From Sinomonas notoginsengisoli (GTDB lineage Bacteria > Actinomycetota > Actinomycetes > Actinomycetales > Micrococcaceae): a DNA stretch of 64,000 nucleotides. How positions within the stretch are numbered: position 1 is the first letter of the stretch; every line of letters begins with the position of its first letter. Of the stretch, positions 51,104-60,210 are shown piece after piece. The notes under the pieces were generated by a model that saw nothing but the letters and a program-made list of their open reading frames with translations, was not told the origin of the DNA and searched no databases. A program made the translations under genes and the position numbers. The DNA lies in contig NZ_JAIZDP010000005.1 in NCBI RefSeq assembly GCF_021554725.1, forward strand, positions 124,001 to 188,000, written 5' to 3'.

Positions 51104-51838
51104 ATGTTTGCCCTCGTCCTGACCGCCGTCGTCGTCGGCGCGATGGCACAGCGGGTCGCCGGACTCGGGTTCGGGCTCGTCGTCTCGCCCATTCTCGTGG
51201 TGCTGCTCGGACCGCTCGACGGCGTCATGATCATCAACGCGTGCGGCGCGGCGTCGTCCCTGCTCATCCTGTCCCGCGTATGGCGTGATGTTCAGTGGGG
51301 CCGCTACGTGGGCCTCATCGTCCCCGGGTTCGCCGGCATCGCGCTCGGTGCCTACCTCGCGAGCCGCGTCCCGGCTGCGCCGCTCGAGATCGGGATCGGC
51401 GCCACGCTGATCGTCGCCCTCGTCGCCTCCCAGCTCGTGGCCCGGGCACGACGCCGCTGGGACGGCCTCGGCGTGATGGCCGCCAGCGGCTTCACCTCGG
51501 GACTCATGAACGCGGCCGCAGCCGTAGGCGGTCCCGCCGTCACCGCCTACGCCGTGCTGAGCCGCTGGGACCAGCGGACCTTCGGCGCGACCCTGCAGCC
51601 GTACTTCATCACCACGGGCACCACATCGCTGCTCGCCAAGGTCTTCGCCACTGGTGGCCACTGGCCCAGCCTCGAGGGCTGGCAGTGGCTCGCCGTGTTC
51701 GTTTCCATGGTGGCCGGGATCGTGGTCGGGGACGTGCTCGCCCGGCGCGTCGCCGGGGAGACAGTCCGGCGTGCCGTGATCCTCATCGCCTACGCAGGGG
51801 CGCTGCTCGCGGTAGCCAACGGCATCGGCAGGCTCTGA
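51104..51838 (+). CDS. TauE/SafE-family membrane permease
   Basis: 244 residues, about seven to eight membrane helices. '[25 protein letters not shown]' (in two blocks near 13-37) and '[23 protein letters not shown]' are the duplicated TauE/SafE signature motifs. The family exports sulfite, sulfoacetate and related anions; substrate not known here. It stands alone before dxr. Confidence 0.88.
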   Translation: MFALVLTAVVVGAMAQRVAGLGFGLVVSPILVVLLGPLDGVMIINACGAASSLLILSRVWRDVQWGRYVGLIVPGFAGIALGAYLASRVPAAPLEIGIGATLIVALVASQLVARARRRWDGLGVMAASGFTSGLMNAAAAVGGPAVTAYAVLSRWDQRTFGATLQPYFITTGTTSLLAKVFATGGHWPSLEGWQWLAVFVSMVAGIVVGDVLARRVAGETVRRAVILIAYAGALLAVANGIGRL

Positions 51839-51846
51839 CGGTAAGG

Positions 51847-51852
51847 GATACT
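51847..51852 (+). promoter_or_regulatory. Leaderless-type -10 of dxr
   Basis: GATACT ends 6 bases before the ATG at 51859, in a 20-base gap after the permease. Confidence 0.4.
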
Positions 51853-51858
51853 TGGCCT

Positions 51859-53088
51859 ATGCAGAATTCCGGTCCCGAGCCTGCCCACGAGACACAGCGT
51901 TCCGTCGTCATCCTCGGCTCGACCGGCAGCATCGGCACTCAGGCGCTGGACGTCGTCGACGGTGCGCCGCACCGGTTCCGCGTCACCGCATTGAGCGCGG
52001 GTGGGGGGAACCCGGGGCTCCTCGCCGCCCAGGCCGTCCGCACCCGCGCGGAAGCCGTCGGCATCGCGTCGGGCAGCCTGGACGAGCTGCGCGTGCTTAT
52101 CGACGGCGAGGCGGCCGCCCATGGTGCGGCGGGCTACGCGCCCCAGCTGTACTCCGGTCCGGAGGCCTCCACACGCATCGCCGCATGGAGCGGCGCGGCC
52201 GGACCGGCCGACGTCGTGCTCAACGGCATCACCGGCAGCATCGGGCTCGCCCCGACGCTCGCGGCCCTCGCGTCCGGCGCGTCCCTCGCGCTCGCGAACA
52301 AGGAGAGCCTCATCGTGGGCGGATCGATCGTGACGGCCGCCGCCGCGCCCGGTCAGATCGTGCCCGTCGACTCCGAGCACTCCGCCATCGCGCAATGCCT
52401 CCGTGCCGGGCGCGCGGACGAGGTCGAGAAACTCATCCTCACGGCCTCCGGCGGCCCGTTCCGTGGCCGGACCCGCGCCGAGCTCGCCGGCGTGACCCCG
52501 GCTCAGGCGCTCAACCACCCCACGTGGGACATGGGCAAGGTCGTCACCACCAACTCGGCCACCCTCGTGAACAAGGGCCTCGAGCTCATCGAGGCCCACC
52601 TCCTGTTCGGTGTCCCGCTCGACGCGATCGACGTCGTCGTGCATCCCCAGTCCGTGGTGCACTCGATGGCCCAGTTCACCGACGGCTCGGTGATCGCGCA
52701 GGCGAGCCCCCCGGACATGCGGCTGCCGATCGCCCTGGGGCTCGGCTGGCCGGACCGGGTGCCCGGCGTGGCGCGCCCGTGTGACTGGAGCCAGGCCACC
52801 GCGTGGACGTTCGAGCCGCTCGATGCGAGCGCGTTCCCGGCGGTGGAGATCGCCCGCGACGCCGCGATGCAGGGCACGACGTTCCCGGCGGTCTTCAACG
52901 CGGCCAACGAGGAGGCCGTCGAGGCGTTCCATGAGGGCAGGATCGGGTTCCTCGACATCGTCGACACGGTCGAGGCCGTCCTGTCCGAGCATCAAGGTTC
53001 CTCGGAACTCACTGTTGATTCCGTCCTTGCTGCCGAGGAATGGGCACGCGCGCGGGCCAACGAGCGTTTGGCTATGCAGAAGTCCTAG
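51859..53088 (+). CDS. dxr: 1-deoxy-D-xylulose-5-phosphate reductoisomerase
   Basis: 409 residues. NADPH-binding '[18 protein letters not shown]' at residues 16-33, metal/substrate loops '[12 protein letters not shown]' and '[13 protein letters not shown]' near 150-180, and '[20 protein letters not shown]' near 345. It catalyses the second step of the MEP isoprenoid pathway. The ATG at 51859 was chosen over a much longer open frame upstream that runs through the permease. rseP follows after 8 bases and ispG (same pathway) lies 1.8 kb on. Confidence 0.96.
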   Translation: MQNSGPEPAHETQRSVVILGSTGSIGTQALDVVDGAPHRFRVTALSAGGGNPGLLAAQAVRTRAEAVGIASGSLDELRVLIDGEAAAHGAAGYAPQLYSGPEASTRIAAWSGAAGPADVVLNGITGSIGLAPTLAALASGASLALANKESLIVGGSIVTAAAAPGQIVPVDSEHSAIAQCLRAGRADEVEKLILTASGGPFRGRTRAELAGVTPAQALNHPTWDMGKVVTTNSATLVNKGLELIEAHLLFGVPLDAIDVVVHPQSVVHSMAQFTDGSVIAQASPPDMRLPIALGLGWPDRVPGVARPCDWSQATAWTFEPLDASAFPAVEIARDAAMQGTTFPAVFNAANEEAVEAFHEGRIGFLDIVDTVEAVLSEHQGSSELTVDSVLAAEEWARARANERLAMQKS

Positions 53089-53096
53089 GAGCACCT

Positions 53097-54452
53097 GTGA
53101 ATCCAACCGTTCTGTTCATCCTCGGCGTCCTCTTCGTCGCCGCGGGCATCGCCGTGTCCATAGCCCTGCATGAAGTGGGGCACCTGCTGCCTGCCAAGCT
53201 CTTCAAGGTCCGCGTGACGCGGTACATGATCGGGTTCGGCCCCACAGTGTTCTCCTTCACGCGCGGTGAGACCGAGTACGGCGTCAAGGCGCTCCCGCTC
53301 GGAGGCTATGTGGCCATGGTGGGGATGTACCCGCCCAACGCCCGCGACGGGTCGGTGCGCCGCTCGAGCACCGGGATGTTCCAGAGCCTCGCCGAGGCGG
53401 CGCGTGACCAGGCCCACGAGGAGGTCCGTCCCGAGGACCACGGCCGGCTTTTCTACCAGCTGCCGGTGTGGAAGAAGGTCATCGTGATGCTCGGCGGCCC
53501 CGCCATGAACATCATCCTCGGGGTCCTGTTCACGGCAATCCTCCTCATGGGCTTCGGCACGCCGCAGCCCACCACCCAGGTCGCCACCGTCTCCGCATGC
53601 ATGGTCACCCAGAGCGCCGGCCAGAACGCGGGGCCGGACACCAGCCAGAACACCGACCCGAACACATGCACCAAGACGCCCGCGGCCTCGGCCGGGATCC
53701 TGCCCGGGGACACGATCGTGGCGTTCGACGGGCAGCGCGTCACCGGCTGGGACCAGCTCACCACGTGGATCCGCTCCTCCTCGGGCCGGGAGGTGGAGGT
53801 GACGCTCAAGCGCGGCGACTCGGAGGTGACCGCCAAGGTCACGCCCGTCCTGAGCGAGCGGCCCGTGATCGGCCCGAACGGCCAGGCGGTCAAGAACGCG
53901 GACGGCTCGTACCAGACGGTCCAGGCCGGCTTCCTCGGCATCGGCTCGCGCCAGGCGCTCGCTCCTCAGCCTGCCTCGAGCGTGCTGCCCGCGGTCGGGG
54001 ACAGCATCGCCCAGGTGACCGGCGTCGTCGTGAATCTCCCGGCCCGCGTGATCGCGGTGGGGCAGGCGGCGTTCAGCAGCGAGCCGCGCGATCCGAATGG
54101 CCCCATCAGCGTGGTCGGAGTGGGGCGGGTGGCCGGGGAGGTCGCCGCGATGGAGGAGATCCCTCTTCAGGCCCGCGTCGCCACCCTGTTCGGCATCCTC
54201 GCGGGTGTCAACCTCGCCCTCGCGGTGTTCAACCTCATCCCGCTCCTGCCGCTCGACGGCGGGCACGTGGCAGGCGCGCTCTACGAGGGCGTCCGACGGC
54301 GCGTGGCGGCTTGGCGGAAGCGCCCGGATCCGGGGCCCTTCGACATCGCCAAGCTCCTGCCGTTGACCTATGTCGTGGCGAGCGTGCTGATCGGCATGAG
54401 CGCGCTGCTGATCTATGCGGACATCGTCAAGCCCGTCAAGCTGTTCGGCTGA
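53097..54452 (+). CDS. rseP: Site-2 intramembrane zinc metalloprotease (RseP/Rip1 type)
   Basis: 451 residues. H25-E-V-G-H29 in helix 1 is the zinc motif, and a PDZ domain (about 190-300) sits between helices. The third metal ligand lies in 'LPLLPLDGGHV' near 380. It cleaves anti-sigma factors and other membrane proteins. Residues about 165-195 form an unusual Asn/Gln/Thr-rich extracytoplasmic insertion bounded by C168 and C191, which could form a disulfide. The GTG at 53097 has AGGAG 5-9 bases upstream, within the end of dxr. Confidence 0.93.
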   Translation: MNPTVLFILGVLFVAAGIAVSIALHEVGHLLPAKLFKVRVTRYMIGFGPTVFSFTRGETEYGVKALPLGGYVAMVGMYPPNARDGSVRRSSTGMFQSLAEAARDQAHEEVRPEDHGRLFYQLPVWKKVIVMLGGPAMNIILGVLFTAILLMGFGTPQPTTQVATVSACMVTQSAGQNAGPDTSQNTDPNTCTKTPAASAGILPGDTIVAFDGQRVTGWDQLTTWIRSSSGREVEVTLKRGDSEVTAKVTPVLSERPVIGPNGQAVKNADGSYQTVQAGFLGIGSRQALAPQPASSVLPAVGDSIAQVTGVVVNLPARVIAVGQAAFSSEPRDPNGPISVVGVGRVAGEVAAMEEIPLQARVATLFGILAGVNLALAVFNLIPLLPLDGGHVAGALYEGVRRRVAAWRKRPDPGPFDIAKLLPLTYVVASVLIGMSALLIYADIVKPVKLFG

Positions 54453-54477
54453 GGCACGGCGCCGGCCCATCGGGAGA

Positions 54478-54483
54478 TAGTCT
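54478..54483 (+). promoter_or_regulatory. Leaderless-type -10 of the YciI gene
   Basis: TAGTCT ends 6 bases before the ATG at 54490. Confidence 0.5.
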
Positions 54484-54489
54484 GGACCC

Positions 54490-54792
54490 ATGACTGTCTT
54501 CGCCGTCGAATACCGCTACGTCTCCGCGCCCCAGGAGGCCCCCCGCCTCGACGAGGTGCGCCCGGCGCACCGCGCCTGGCTGCGCGAGCGCGCCGAGGCC
54601 GGTGACCTGCTCGCAAGCGGGCCCGTGGGCGACGGCTCGAAGGCCCTGCTCATCTTCCAGGCGGACAGCCGCGATGCGCTCGAGGCCCTCCTGGCCCAGG
54701 ACCCGTTCCAGAAGGCGTCCCTCGTCGCCGAGACGCAGGCGCCGGAGTGGAACCCCATCATCGGCCGCCTCGCCGACGCCGCGACCGTCTGA
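54490..54792 (+). CDS. YCII-related domain protein
   Basis: 100 residues, the size of single YciI domains (ferredoxin-like fold). '[20 protein letters not shown]' holds the His of the conserved His-Asp dyad, and '[13 protein letters not shown]' follows. The function of the family is not known; some members have dehydrochlorinase or lactone-related activity. Its last codons lie in a 15-bp tandem repeat. Confidence 0.88.
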   Translation: MTVFAVEYRYVSAPQEAPRLDEVRPAHRAWLRERAEAGDLLASGPVGDGSKALLIFQADSRDALEALLAQDPFQKASLVAETQAPEWNPIIGRLADAATV

Positions 54793-54824
54793 GCTGCAAC
54801 CGTCTGAGCTGCAAGCGTCTGAGC
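54786..54824 (+). repeat. 15-bp tandem repeat at the YciI stop
   Basis: CGTCTGAGCTGCAAC (54786-54800), CGTCTGAGCTGCAAG (54801-54815) and a partial CGTCTGAGC (54816-54824). Each copy repeats the stop-codon context TCTGAG, so it may be a recent slippage product at the gene end. Confidence 0.85.
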
Positions 54825-54878
54825 CAGCCCGCCCCGCCGCCCCAACCCTCACCAGCAGTACCCCAAAGGAGCCACCCA

Positions 54879-56045
54879 GTGACCTCGGTCAGCCTCGGAA
54901 TGCCAGACGCCCCGCCGCCCGTCCTCGCCCCCCGGCGCAAGACCCGGCAGATCAGGGTGGGCTCGGTCGGCGTCGGCTCCGACTCGCCGGTCAGCGTCCA
55001 GTCCATGACGACCACGCCGACCACGGACATCAACGCGACCCTGCAGCAGATCGCCGAGCTCACGGCGGCCGGATGCGACATCGTCCGCGTGGCCTGCCCC
55101 TCGGCCGACGACGCCGAGGCGTTGCCGATCATCGCGAAGAAGTCGCAGATCCCGGTCATCGCGGACATCCACTTCCAGCCCAAGTACGTCTTCGCCGCGA
55201 TTGAGGCTGGGTGTGCGGCAGTGCGTGTCAACCCGGGCAACATCCGCAAGTTCGACGACCAGGTCAAGGAGATCGCGCAGGCGGCCAAGGACCACGGCAC
55301 GTCCATCCGGATTGGCGTCAACGCGGGCTCCCTCGACCCTCGGCTCATGCAGAAGTACGGCAAGGCGACCCCGGAGGCGCTCGTCGAGAGCGCGCTGTGG
55401 GAGGCGAGCCTGTTCGAGGAGCACGATTTCCACGATTTCAAGATCTCGGTCAAGCACAACGACCCCGTCGTCATGGTGCGCGCCTACCAACTCCTCGCCG
55501 AGCGCGGGGACTGGCCCCTGCACTTGGGCGTGACCGAGGCCGGGCCGGCCTTCCAGGGCACCATCAAGTCCGCCACGGCGTTCGGGGCGCTACTGTCCCA
55601 GGGCATCGGCGACACGATCCGCGTCTCCCTCTCGGCCCCGCCGGTCGAGGAAGTCAAGGTGGGCATCCAGATCCTCCAGTCGCTCAACCTGCGTCCCCGC
55701 AAGCTCGAGATCGTCTCATGCCCGTCCTGCGGGCGCGCCCAGGTGGACGTGTACAAGCTCGCCGAGGAGGTCACGACCGGACTCGAGGGCATGGAGGTCC
55801 CGCTGCGCGTGGCCGTCATGGGCTGCGTCGTGAATGGCCCCGGCGAGGCACGCGAGGCCGATCTGGGCGTTGCCTCCGGGAACGGCAAGGGCCAGATCTT
55901 CGTCAAGGGCGAGGTCATCAAGACCGTGCCCGAGAGCCAGATCGTCGAGACTCTGATCGCGGAGGCGATGAAGATCGCCGAGGAGATGGGGGAGGCCGGT
56001 GGCGAAGATTCTGTCCAGGGCGGCCCCGTGGTCAGCGTCTCGTAG
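54879..56045 (+). CDS. ispG: 4-hydroxy-3-methylbut-2-enyl diphosphate synthase (flavodoxin/ferredoxin)
   Basis: 388 residues. TIM-barrel N-terminus ('[19 protein letters not shown]', '[16 protein letters not shown]') and C-terminal [4Fe-4S] domain with C281, C284 ('SCPSCGRAQ') and C316 ('[11 protein letters not shown]') plus a conserved Glu near 323. It is the penultimate MEP-pathway enzyme. The GTG at 54879 follows AAAGGAG by 8 bases; the open frame upstream overlaps the YciI gene. The last 47 bases overlap the GNAT gene. Confidence 0.96.
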   Translation: MTSVSLGMPDAPPPVLAPRRKTRQIRVGSVGVGSDSPVSVQSMTTTPTTDINATLQQIAELTAAGCDIVRVACPSADDAEALPIIAKKSQIPVIADIHFQPKYVFAAIEAGCAAVRVNPGNIRKFDDQVKEIAQAAKDHGTSIRIGVNAGSLDPRLMQKYGKATPEALVESALWEASLFEEHDFHDFKISVKHNDPVVMVRAYQLLAERGDWPLHLGVTEAGPAFQGTIKSATAFGALLSQGIGDTIRVSLSAPPVEEVKVGIQILQSLNLRPRKLEIVSCPSCGRAQVDVYKLAEEVTTGLEGMEVPLRVAVMGCVVNGPGEAREADLGVASGNGKGQIFVKGEVIKTVPESQIVETLIAEAMKIAEEMGEAGGEDSVQGGPVVSVS

Positions 56046-56886
56046 CGGACCCGCGCCACGGGCCGTGCGCAGGCTGACCGACGAGGACACTCCTGCCCTC
56101 GCCGAGCTCGCTGCCACGGACCCGGTGGCGAACGTGTTCGTAGCGTCGCACCTCGCGGCGCACGGCCGCGCCGCCGTGTCCGCCACGGGGGCGGAGATCC
56201 TTGGGACGTTCGACGGCGACGGACAGCTCGCCAGCGCATGCTGGCTCGGTGCCAACATCGTCCCGGTCGAGGTCCCTGCGGCACACGCCCGCGCCTATGC
56301 GGACTTCATCCGCCACTCGCGGCGCCGCTTCGCGTCCATCTTCGGACCGGCCGAGGCCACGCTCGCCATCTTCGCCGAGCTGTCTGGGCAGCCCGCGAGG
56401 GACGTTCGCACGCACCAGCCGCTTCTGGCGATGGACGGCGCACCCGCGCTTCCGGCAGATCCACTCGTGCGCTGCACGAGAGTCGAGGACTTCGACGCGC
56501 TTGCGCCCGCGTGCGTGTCGATGTTCGAGGAAGAGGTCGGCTACTCGCCGGTGACCGGGGGAAGCGACAACTACTACCGCAGAGTGCGCCAGCTCATCGC
56601 CGAGGGCCACTCGTTCGCGCGGTTCGGGGCGGATGGATCGGTGGTGTTCAAGGCGGAGCTGGGCTCCGTGTCCCCCGAGGCATCCCAGGTCCAGGGAGTC
56701 TGGGTGGCGCCTTCCCAGCGGGGGAAGGGGATCAGCCACGGCGGCATGGCCGCGGTCGTCGAGCACGCGCGGCGCCTCGCGCCGATCGTGAGCCTCTACG
56801 TGAACGACTACAACTACAAGGCCCGAGCGAGTTACCGCCGGGTGGGCTTCGAGCAGGTCGGCACCTTCGCAACGGTCCTGTTCTAG
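55999..56886 (+). CDS. GNAT acetyltransferase (DUF4081 type)
   Basis: 295 residues. The N-terminal DUF4081-like part (about 20-150) precedes a C-terminal GNAT domain with '[20 protein letters not shown]' (acetyl-CoA loop) and '[20 protein letters not shown]'. The pair is a well-known actinobacterial arrangement next to ispG. The GTG start has GGAGG 4-8 bases upstream and overlaps ispG by 47 bases, so both are translated from the same mRNA. The substrate is unknown. Confidence 0.88.
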   Translation: MAKILSRAAPWSASRSGPAPRAVRRLTDEDTPALAELAATDPVANVFVASHLAAHGRAAVSATGAEILGTFDGDGQLASACWLGANIVPVEVPAAHARAYADFIRHSRRRFASIFGPAEATLAIFAELSGQPARDVRTHQPLLAMDGAPALPADPLVRCTRVEDFDALAPACVSMFEEEVGYSPVTGGSDNYYRRVRQLIAEGHSFARFGADGSVVFKAELGSVSPEASQVQGVWVAPSQRGKGISHGGMAAVVEHARRLAPIVSLYVNDYNYKARASYRRVGFEQVGTFATVLF

Positions 56887-56905
56887 GCCGTCCGCAGGGG
56901 CCAGG

Positions 56906-57496
56906 TCAGGGCAGCGGCGCGGTGAGGTGGCGCTCGACAGCCGGGGCGAGCAGAGCCTCGGCCTCGGCGGGGGCAAGTGAGGCGATCGGCTCGAGCTTCA
57001 CGACGTACCTGGCGATGATGAAGCCGACCACCTGTGTCGCGGCGAGGGCCGCGCGGAGTTCGCGTTCGCCGTCGTCATAAGGCAGGCCCTCTGCCACGCG
57101 GGAGAGGATGCGTCGCCGCACGACGTCGCGGAGGAGCCTCGTGCGCGTCGTCGAGCCGAGGGTTGTGCGGAGGAATGCGCTCAGCACGGCCTGTTGGGGC
57201 CCCTCCCACAGCTGCATGACCGCGTGGGCAACGTACCGCCCGCGGCCTTCGGACATGCTCGGGTCCAGGGTGGCCAGAAGGTCCCCCGGGTCCGCGGGAA
57301 GGGAGACCGCCGCCGAGAACAGGTCTTCCTTGCCGTCGAAGTAGTGGTGCACGAGCGCCGGATCGACTGTGGCCTCGCGGGCTACCTGACGCAGGCTTAC
57401 GCCGTCGAAGCCCTGCTCGGCGAAGAGGCGGGCCGCGGCGGCGACGATCCGCGCGCGGCGGTCCCCGCCGTCGTCGGGCCTGCCCCGTCTGGCCAT
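56906..57496 (-). CDS. TetR-family regulator of the ABC exporter
   Basis: 196 residues. 'RRARIVAAAARLFAEQGFDG' and 'SLRQVAREATVDPALVHHYF' form the HTH, followed by 'DGKEDLFSAAV'. The C-terminal 'LRAALAATQVVGFIIARYVV' belongs to the ligand-binding domain. It is the third gene of the ATPase-permease-TetR unit, 13 bases after the permease, and probably represses its own operon at the 59076 palindrome. The ligand may be the exported drug. Confidence 0.9.
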   Translation of the reverse strand: MARRGRPDDGGDRRARIVAAAARLFAEQGFDGVSLRQVAREATVDPALVHHYFDGKEDLFSAAVSLPADPGDLLATLDPSMSEGRGRYVAHAVMQLWEGPQQAVLSAFLRTTLGSTTRTRLLRDVVRRRILSRVAEGLPYDDGERELRAALAATQVVGFIIARYVVKLEPIASLAPAEAEALLAPAVERHLTAPLP

Positions 57497-57509
57497 GTGA
57501 CCCGCCGGC

Positions 57510-58265
57510 TCACGAGCTCTTGCGCTGCAGGGTGAACGAGGCGAGGACGAGCAGTCCCAGGACGATGCTGGCCATGGTGCCGAAGTCCCGCCACATCGCG
57601 TCCGTGGCGTCCGTGTTCTTGGCGATCTCCTGAAGCGCATTGACCGAGTAGGTCAACGGCATCCAGTCTGAGACGGTCTGGAAGGCATCGTTCATCCGGT
57701 CCCGCGCCACGAACAGCCCGCAGAGCAGGATCTGAGGGATCACCACGACGGGCATGAACTGCACCGCCTGGAACTCGGTGCGGGCAAAGGCACTGCAGAA
57801 GAGGCCCAAAGCCACGCCGAGGACCGCATTGACCACAGCGACGAGGACCACGTAGCCGCCGTTGCCCTTGATGTCGAGGTTGAAGACCCAGTACGCCACG
57901 CCGGTGGCGATCGCCGACTGGAGCGCGGCCATCAGGGAGAAGGCGATGCCGTAACCGAACAGGAGGTCCGCGGTGTGGATAGGCGTGGTCATCAGCCGCT
58001 CGAGGGTTCCCGTGGTCCGCTCGCGCAGCATGGTGATCGAAGTAATCAGGAACATGACGATGAAGGGGAAGATCGCGAGCATGATCAGGCCCACCCTGTC
58101 GAACGTGCGCGGCACGCCGGGCGGCAGCGTCTCGTTCTCGTAGAGCCAGTAGACGATCGCCAGCAGCGCCGAGGGCACGATGACGATCATGGCGAGGCTG
58201 CGATGGTCGTGGCGCAGCTGGGTCAGGACTCTGGCCGTGGTCGCCCAGAGCATCCGGGGGTTCAT
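57510..58265 (-). CDS. ABC-2-type permease
   Basis: 251 residues, six helices. An N-terminal cytoplasmic helix precedes 'LAMIVIVPSALLAIVYWLY' (helix 1) and 'RTFDRVGLIMLAIFPFIVMFLIT'-type helices with 'MLRERTTGTLERLMTTPI', the conserved ABC-2 coupling helix. It is the membrane half of a drug/antibiotic exporter of the DrrB/YbhR type. The ATG overlaps the ATPase gene by 4 bases (ATGA). Confidence 0.9.
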   Translation of the reverse strand: MNPRMLWATTARVLTQLRHDHRSLAMIVIVPSALLAIVYWLYENETLPPGVPRTFDRVGLIMLAIFPFIVMFLITSITMLRERTTGTLERLMTTPIHTADLLFGYGIAFSLMAALQSAIATGVAYWVFNLDIKGNGGYVVLVAVVNAVLGVALGLFCSAFARTEFQAVQFMPVVVIPQILLCGLFVARDRMNDAFQTVSDWMPLTYSVNALQEIAKNTDATDAMWRDFGTMASIVLGLLVLASFTLQRKSS

Positions 58266-59053
58266 GCCGCATGCTCCTTCGCCGGCAGGGGGAGACCGGC
58301 CGCCTGGCGTTCGAGGTCGGCGCGGATGATGCCGAGGAAGGCCTTCTCCAGATCGCTGCTCCCGCCCCGCTCGCGGAGGGCGTCGGGGGTGAGCTGGGCT
58401 AGGAGTCGGCCCTCGCGCAGCAGGAGGAGGGAGTCGCAGCGGCTCGCCTCTTCCATGACGTGGCTCGAGACGATGAGCGTCGCTCCGCCGTCTGCGAGCG
58501 CTTTGAAGCGGTCCCACAGGTCCACACGCAGCACGGGGTCGAGGCCCACTGTGGGCTCGTCGAGGATGAGGAGCTCGGGGTCTCCGACGAGCGCGCACGC
58601 GAGGGAGACGCGGCTGAACTGGCCGCCCGAGAGATCAGACGCCGTCCGCTTCGCGAGGTCGGTGAGGCCGACGGCGTCGACTGCCGCGCGTGCATCGGCC
58701 GCGCTCCGGCCGTGCAGGGCGCCGAAGTAGCGCACGTTGTCCAAGACGGTGAGGTCCCGGTAGATGCTTGCCTCTTGGGTCATGTAGCCCAGCCGGCGGC
58801 GGAGGGCGGCTGAGCCTGCCGGCTGGTCGAGGACGGTCAGGGTGCCGCCCCCGAGGCGCTGGACCCCGACGATCGAGCGCATCAGCGTGCTCTTGCCGCT
58901 GCCGGAGGGCCCTAGCAGGCCAGTGACCCGGCCGGCTGGGACGCTGAAGCTGAGCTCGTGCAGGATGGGCGCGCGGCGGATGCGGACGGAGAGGCGGTCC
59001 GCCTCGACCGCCGGTGGTGTGGGGGCGGCGTGTGCGTGGGCACCCTGTGGCAT
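58262..59053 (-). CDS. ABC transporter ATP-binding protein
   Basis: 263 residues with all ABC motifs: Walker A 'GPSGSGKST' near 45-53, Q-loop 'YMTQEAS', signature 'LSGGQ' near 142, Walker B 'LLILDEPTVG' near 162-171 and switch 'SSHVMEEA'. It pairs with the ABC-2 permease. The start is preceded by GGGAG. Its promoter region contains the 30-base palindrome at 59076. Confidence 0.93.
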   Translation of the reverse strand: MPQGAHAHAAPTPPAVEADRLSVRIRRAPILHELSFSVPAGRVTGLLGPSGSGKSTLMRSIVGVQRLGGGTLTVLDQPAGSAALRRRLGYMTQEASIYRDLTVLDNVRYFGALHGRSAADARAAVDAVGLTDLAKRTASDLSGGQFSRVSLACALVGDPELLILDEPTVGLDPVLRVDLWDRFKALADGGATLIVSSHVMEEASRCDSLLLLREGRLLAQLTPDALRERGGSSDLEKAFLGIIRADLERQAAGLPLPAKEHAA

Positions 59054-59075
59054 GACTGACTCCCGGGGGAAGGGA

Positions 59076-59105
59076 CGCTCAATTCATCAGCTGGTGAATT
59101 GAGCG
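59076..59105. promoter_or_regulatory. 30-bp palindromic operator of the ABC exporter operon
   Basis: CGCTCAATTCA (59076-59086), T, CAGCTG (59088-59093), G, TGAATTGAGCG (59095-59105). The arms are perfectly inverted over 11 bp, with a single mismatched pair (59087/59094). This is the strongest operator-like palindrome in the window and lies 23 bases upstream of the ATPase start codon, so it is the likely TetR target. Confidence 0.8.
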
Positions 59106-59140
59106 TAGGTCCGGTGACCCCGGGAGTCAATCGCGCCGGC

Positions 59141-59446
59141 TCAGGCCTCCCGGCGGAACTGCACCTTCCACTCCTCGGGCCCTTCGGCCAGGAACGAGAT
59201 GTCGAAGGCGCCCTCGCGGTAGCGCTGCTCGACCTGGGCCAGGAGGGGGAGCGGGGCGTGGTTGGCGACGATCACGAGTCCGGAGCCGACAGCGAGGGAG
59301 TCGAGTGCACCGAAGATGGTCGCGTGGCGGATGGCGTGGGGGATGACGCGCACATCGAGTTCGGGGAAGCCCTCGGCGTCGTGCTCCCCGCAGGCGCACG
59401 AGGACTTCTGGGTCAGGGTCAGCGGGTGTGCCTCGGTGTACTCCAT
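59141..59446 (-). CDS. DUF2249 protein
   Basis: 101 residues. 'CACGEHDAEGFPELDVRVIP' and 'AIFGALDSLAVGSGLVIVAN' plus 'HAPLPLLAQVEQRY' are the DUF2249 pattern, a TusA-like fold. Such proteins are often encoded next to nitrite/nitric-oxide genes and cysteine pairs like C17-x-C19 may bind metal or sulfur. The ATG at 59446 has GAAAGGA 7 bases upstream on the minus strand. It is divergent from the COG2345 regulator. Confidence 0.86.
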   Translation of the reverse strand: MEYTEAHPLTLTQKSSCACGEHDAEGFPELDVRVIPHAIRHATIFGALDSLAVGSGLVIVANHAPLPLLAQVEQRYREGAFDISFLAEGPEEWKVQFRREA

Positions 59447-59486
59447 GTCATGTCCTTTCGGTGAGGTCTCCAAGGCCAAACTTTAC

Positions 59487-59492
59487 TACAAT
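59487..59492 (+). promoter_or_regulatory. Leaderless-type -10 of the nirK-cluster regulator
   Basis: TACAAT ends 7 bases before the GTG at 59500. The 54-base gap to the divergent DUF2249 gene must hold both promoters. Confidence 0.5.
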
Positions 59493-59499
59493 AAATTCC

Positions 59500-60210
59500 G
59501 TGAAAAACAATCCGCGCGGCCCGCAGGCCACGTCGCCTGGCCCAGCAACGCCGCTCTCTGCTGCGCGCGCGGCGATCCTGGACCTCCTGCGAGCCAAGGG
59601 CAGACCCAGCACCGTCGAGGAGCTCGCGCGGGAGACGCGCCAGCACCCCAACACCGTCCGGGAGCACCTGGAGGCGCTCGTGGGCGTTGACTTGGCCGAA
59701 CTCTCGGACGGCCCTCCGCTGGGGGAGGGCCGTCCGGGCCGGCGAGGACGCCCTGCCAAGCACTATCGCGCCGCCTCGCCCGCCATAGGATCGTCCAGCT
59801 ACGCGGGGCTGGCCGCCGTCCTGGCGGGGGAGCTTGCACGCCTCGCGCCGGATCCCCAGGCAGCGGGGGCGGAGGCGGGGCGCAGCTGGGCCCGCCAGAC
59901 GCTCGGCGAGGCCGCGGCCACCCGTACGGCCGCTGACGCACGACGCCGCGTGCTCGCCGAACTCGATGAGCTCGGCTTCGGCGTCGATACGGCACCCGAT
60001 CCGGCTGGAAAGCCAAACGACGAGACGGTGGCCCGCCTTGTCACGTGCCCGCTGCTGTCCGCAGCCCGGGACCAGCCCGGCGTCGTGTGCTCGGTCCACG
60101 CGGGGCTCGTCGAGGAGTCGCTCCGACTCCTCGGCCATCCCGAGGTCGCCTCCAGGCTCGAGCCGTTTGCCGAGCCCGGCGCGTGCCTCCTCACGATCGG
60201 GCGGGCATGA
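59500..60210 (+). CDS. ArsR-like (COG2345) transcriptional regulator
   Basis: 236 residues. The N-terminal winged HTH ('ARAAILDLLRAKGRPSTVEE', 'TRQHPNTVREHLEALV') precedes a C-terminal domain with C183-x13-C197-x2-H200 ('TCPLLSAARDQPGVVCSVH'), a conserved cysteine pattern of the COG2345 group that in SufR relatives binds an Fe-S cluster. It could sense NO or redox and control the downstream genes; this is inference. The 3' end overlaps the next gene by 4 bases (ATGA). Confidence 0.88.
   Translation: MKNNPRGPQATSPGPATPLSAARAAILDLLRAKGRPSTVEELARETRQHPNTVREHLEALVGVDLAELSDGPPLGEGRPGRRGRPAKHYRAASPAIGSSSYAGLAAVLAGELARLAPDPQAAGAEAGRSWARQTLGEAAATRTAADARRRVLAELDELGFGVDTAPDPAGKPNDETVARLVTCPLLSAARDQPGVVCSVHAGLVEESLRLLGHPEVASRLEPFAEPGACLLTIGRA

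Noticed and set aside
51295-51858. Apparent N-terminal extension of dxr into the TauE/SafE gene
   Set aside because: Out-of-frame shadow of the permease; Dxr begins normally at 51859.
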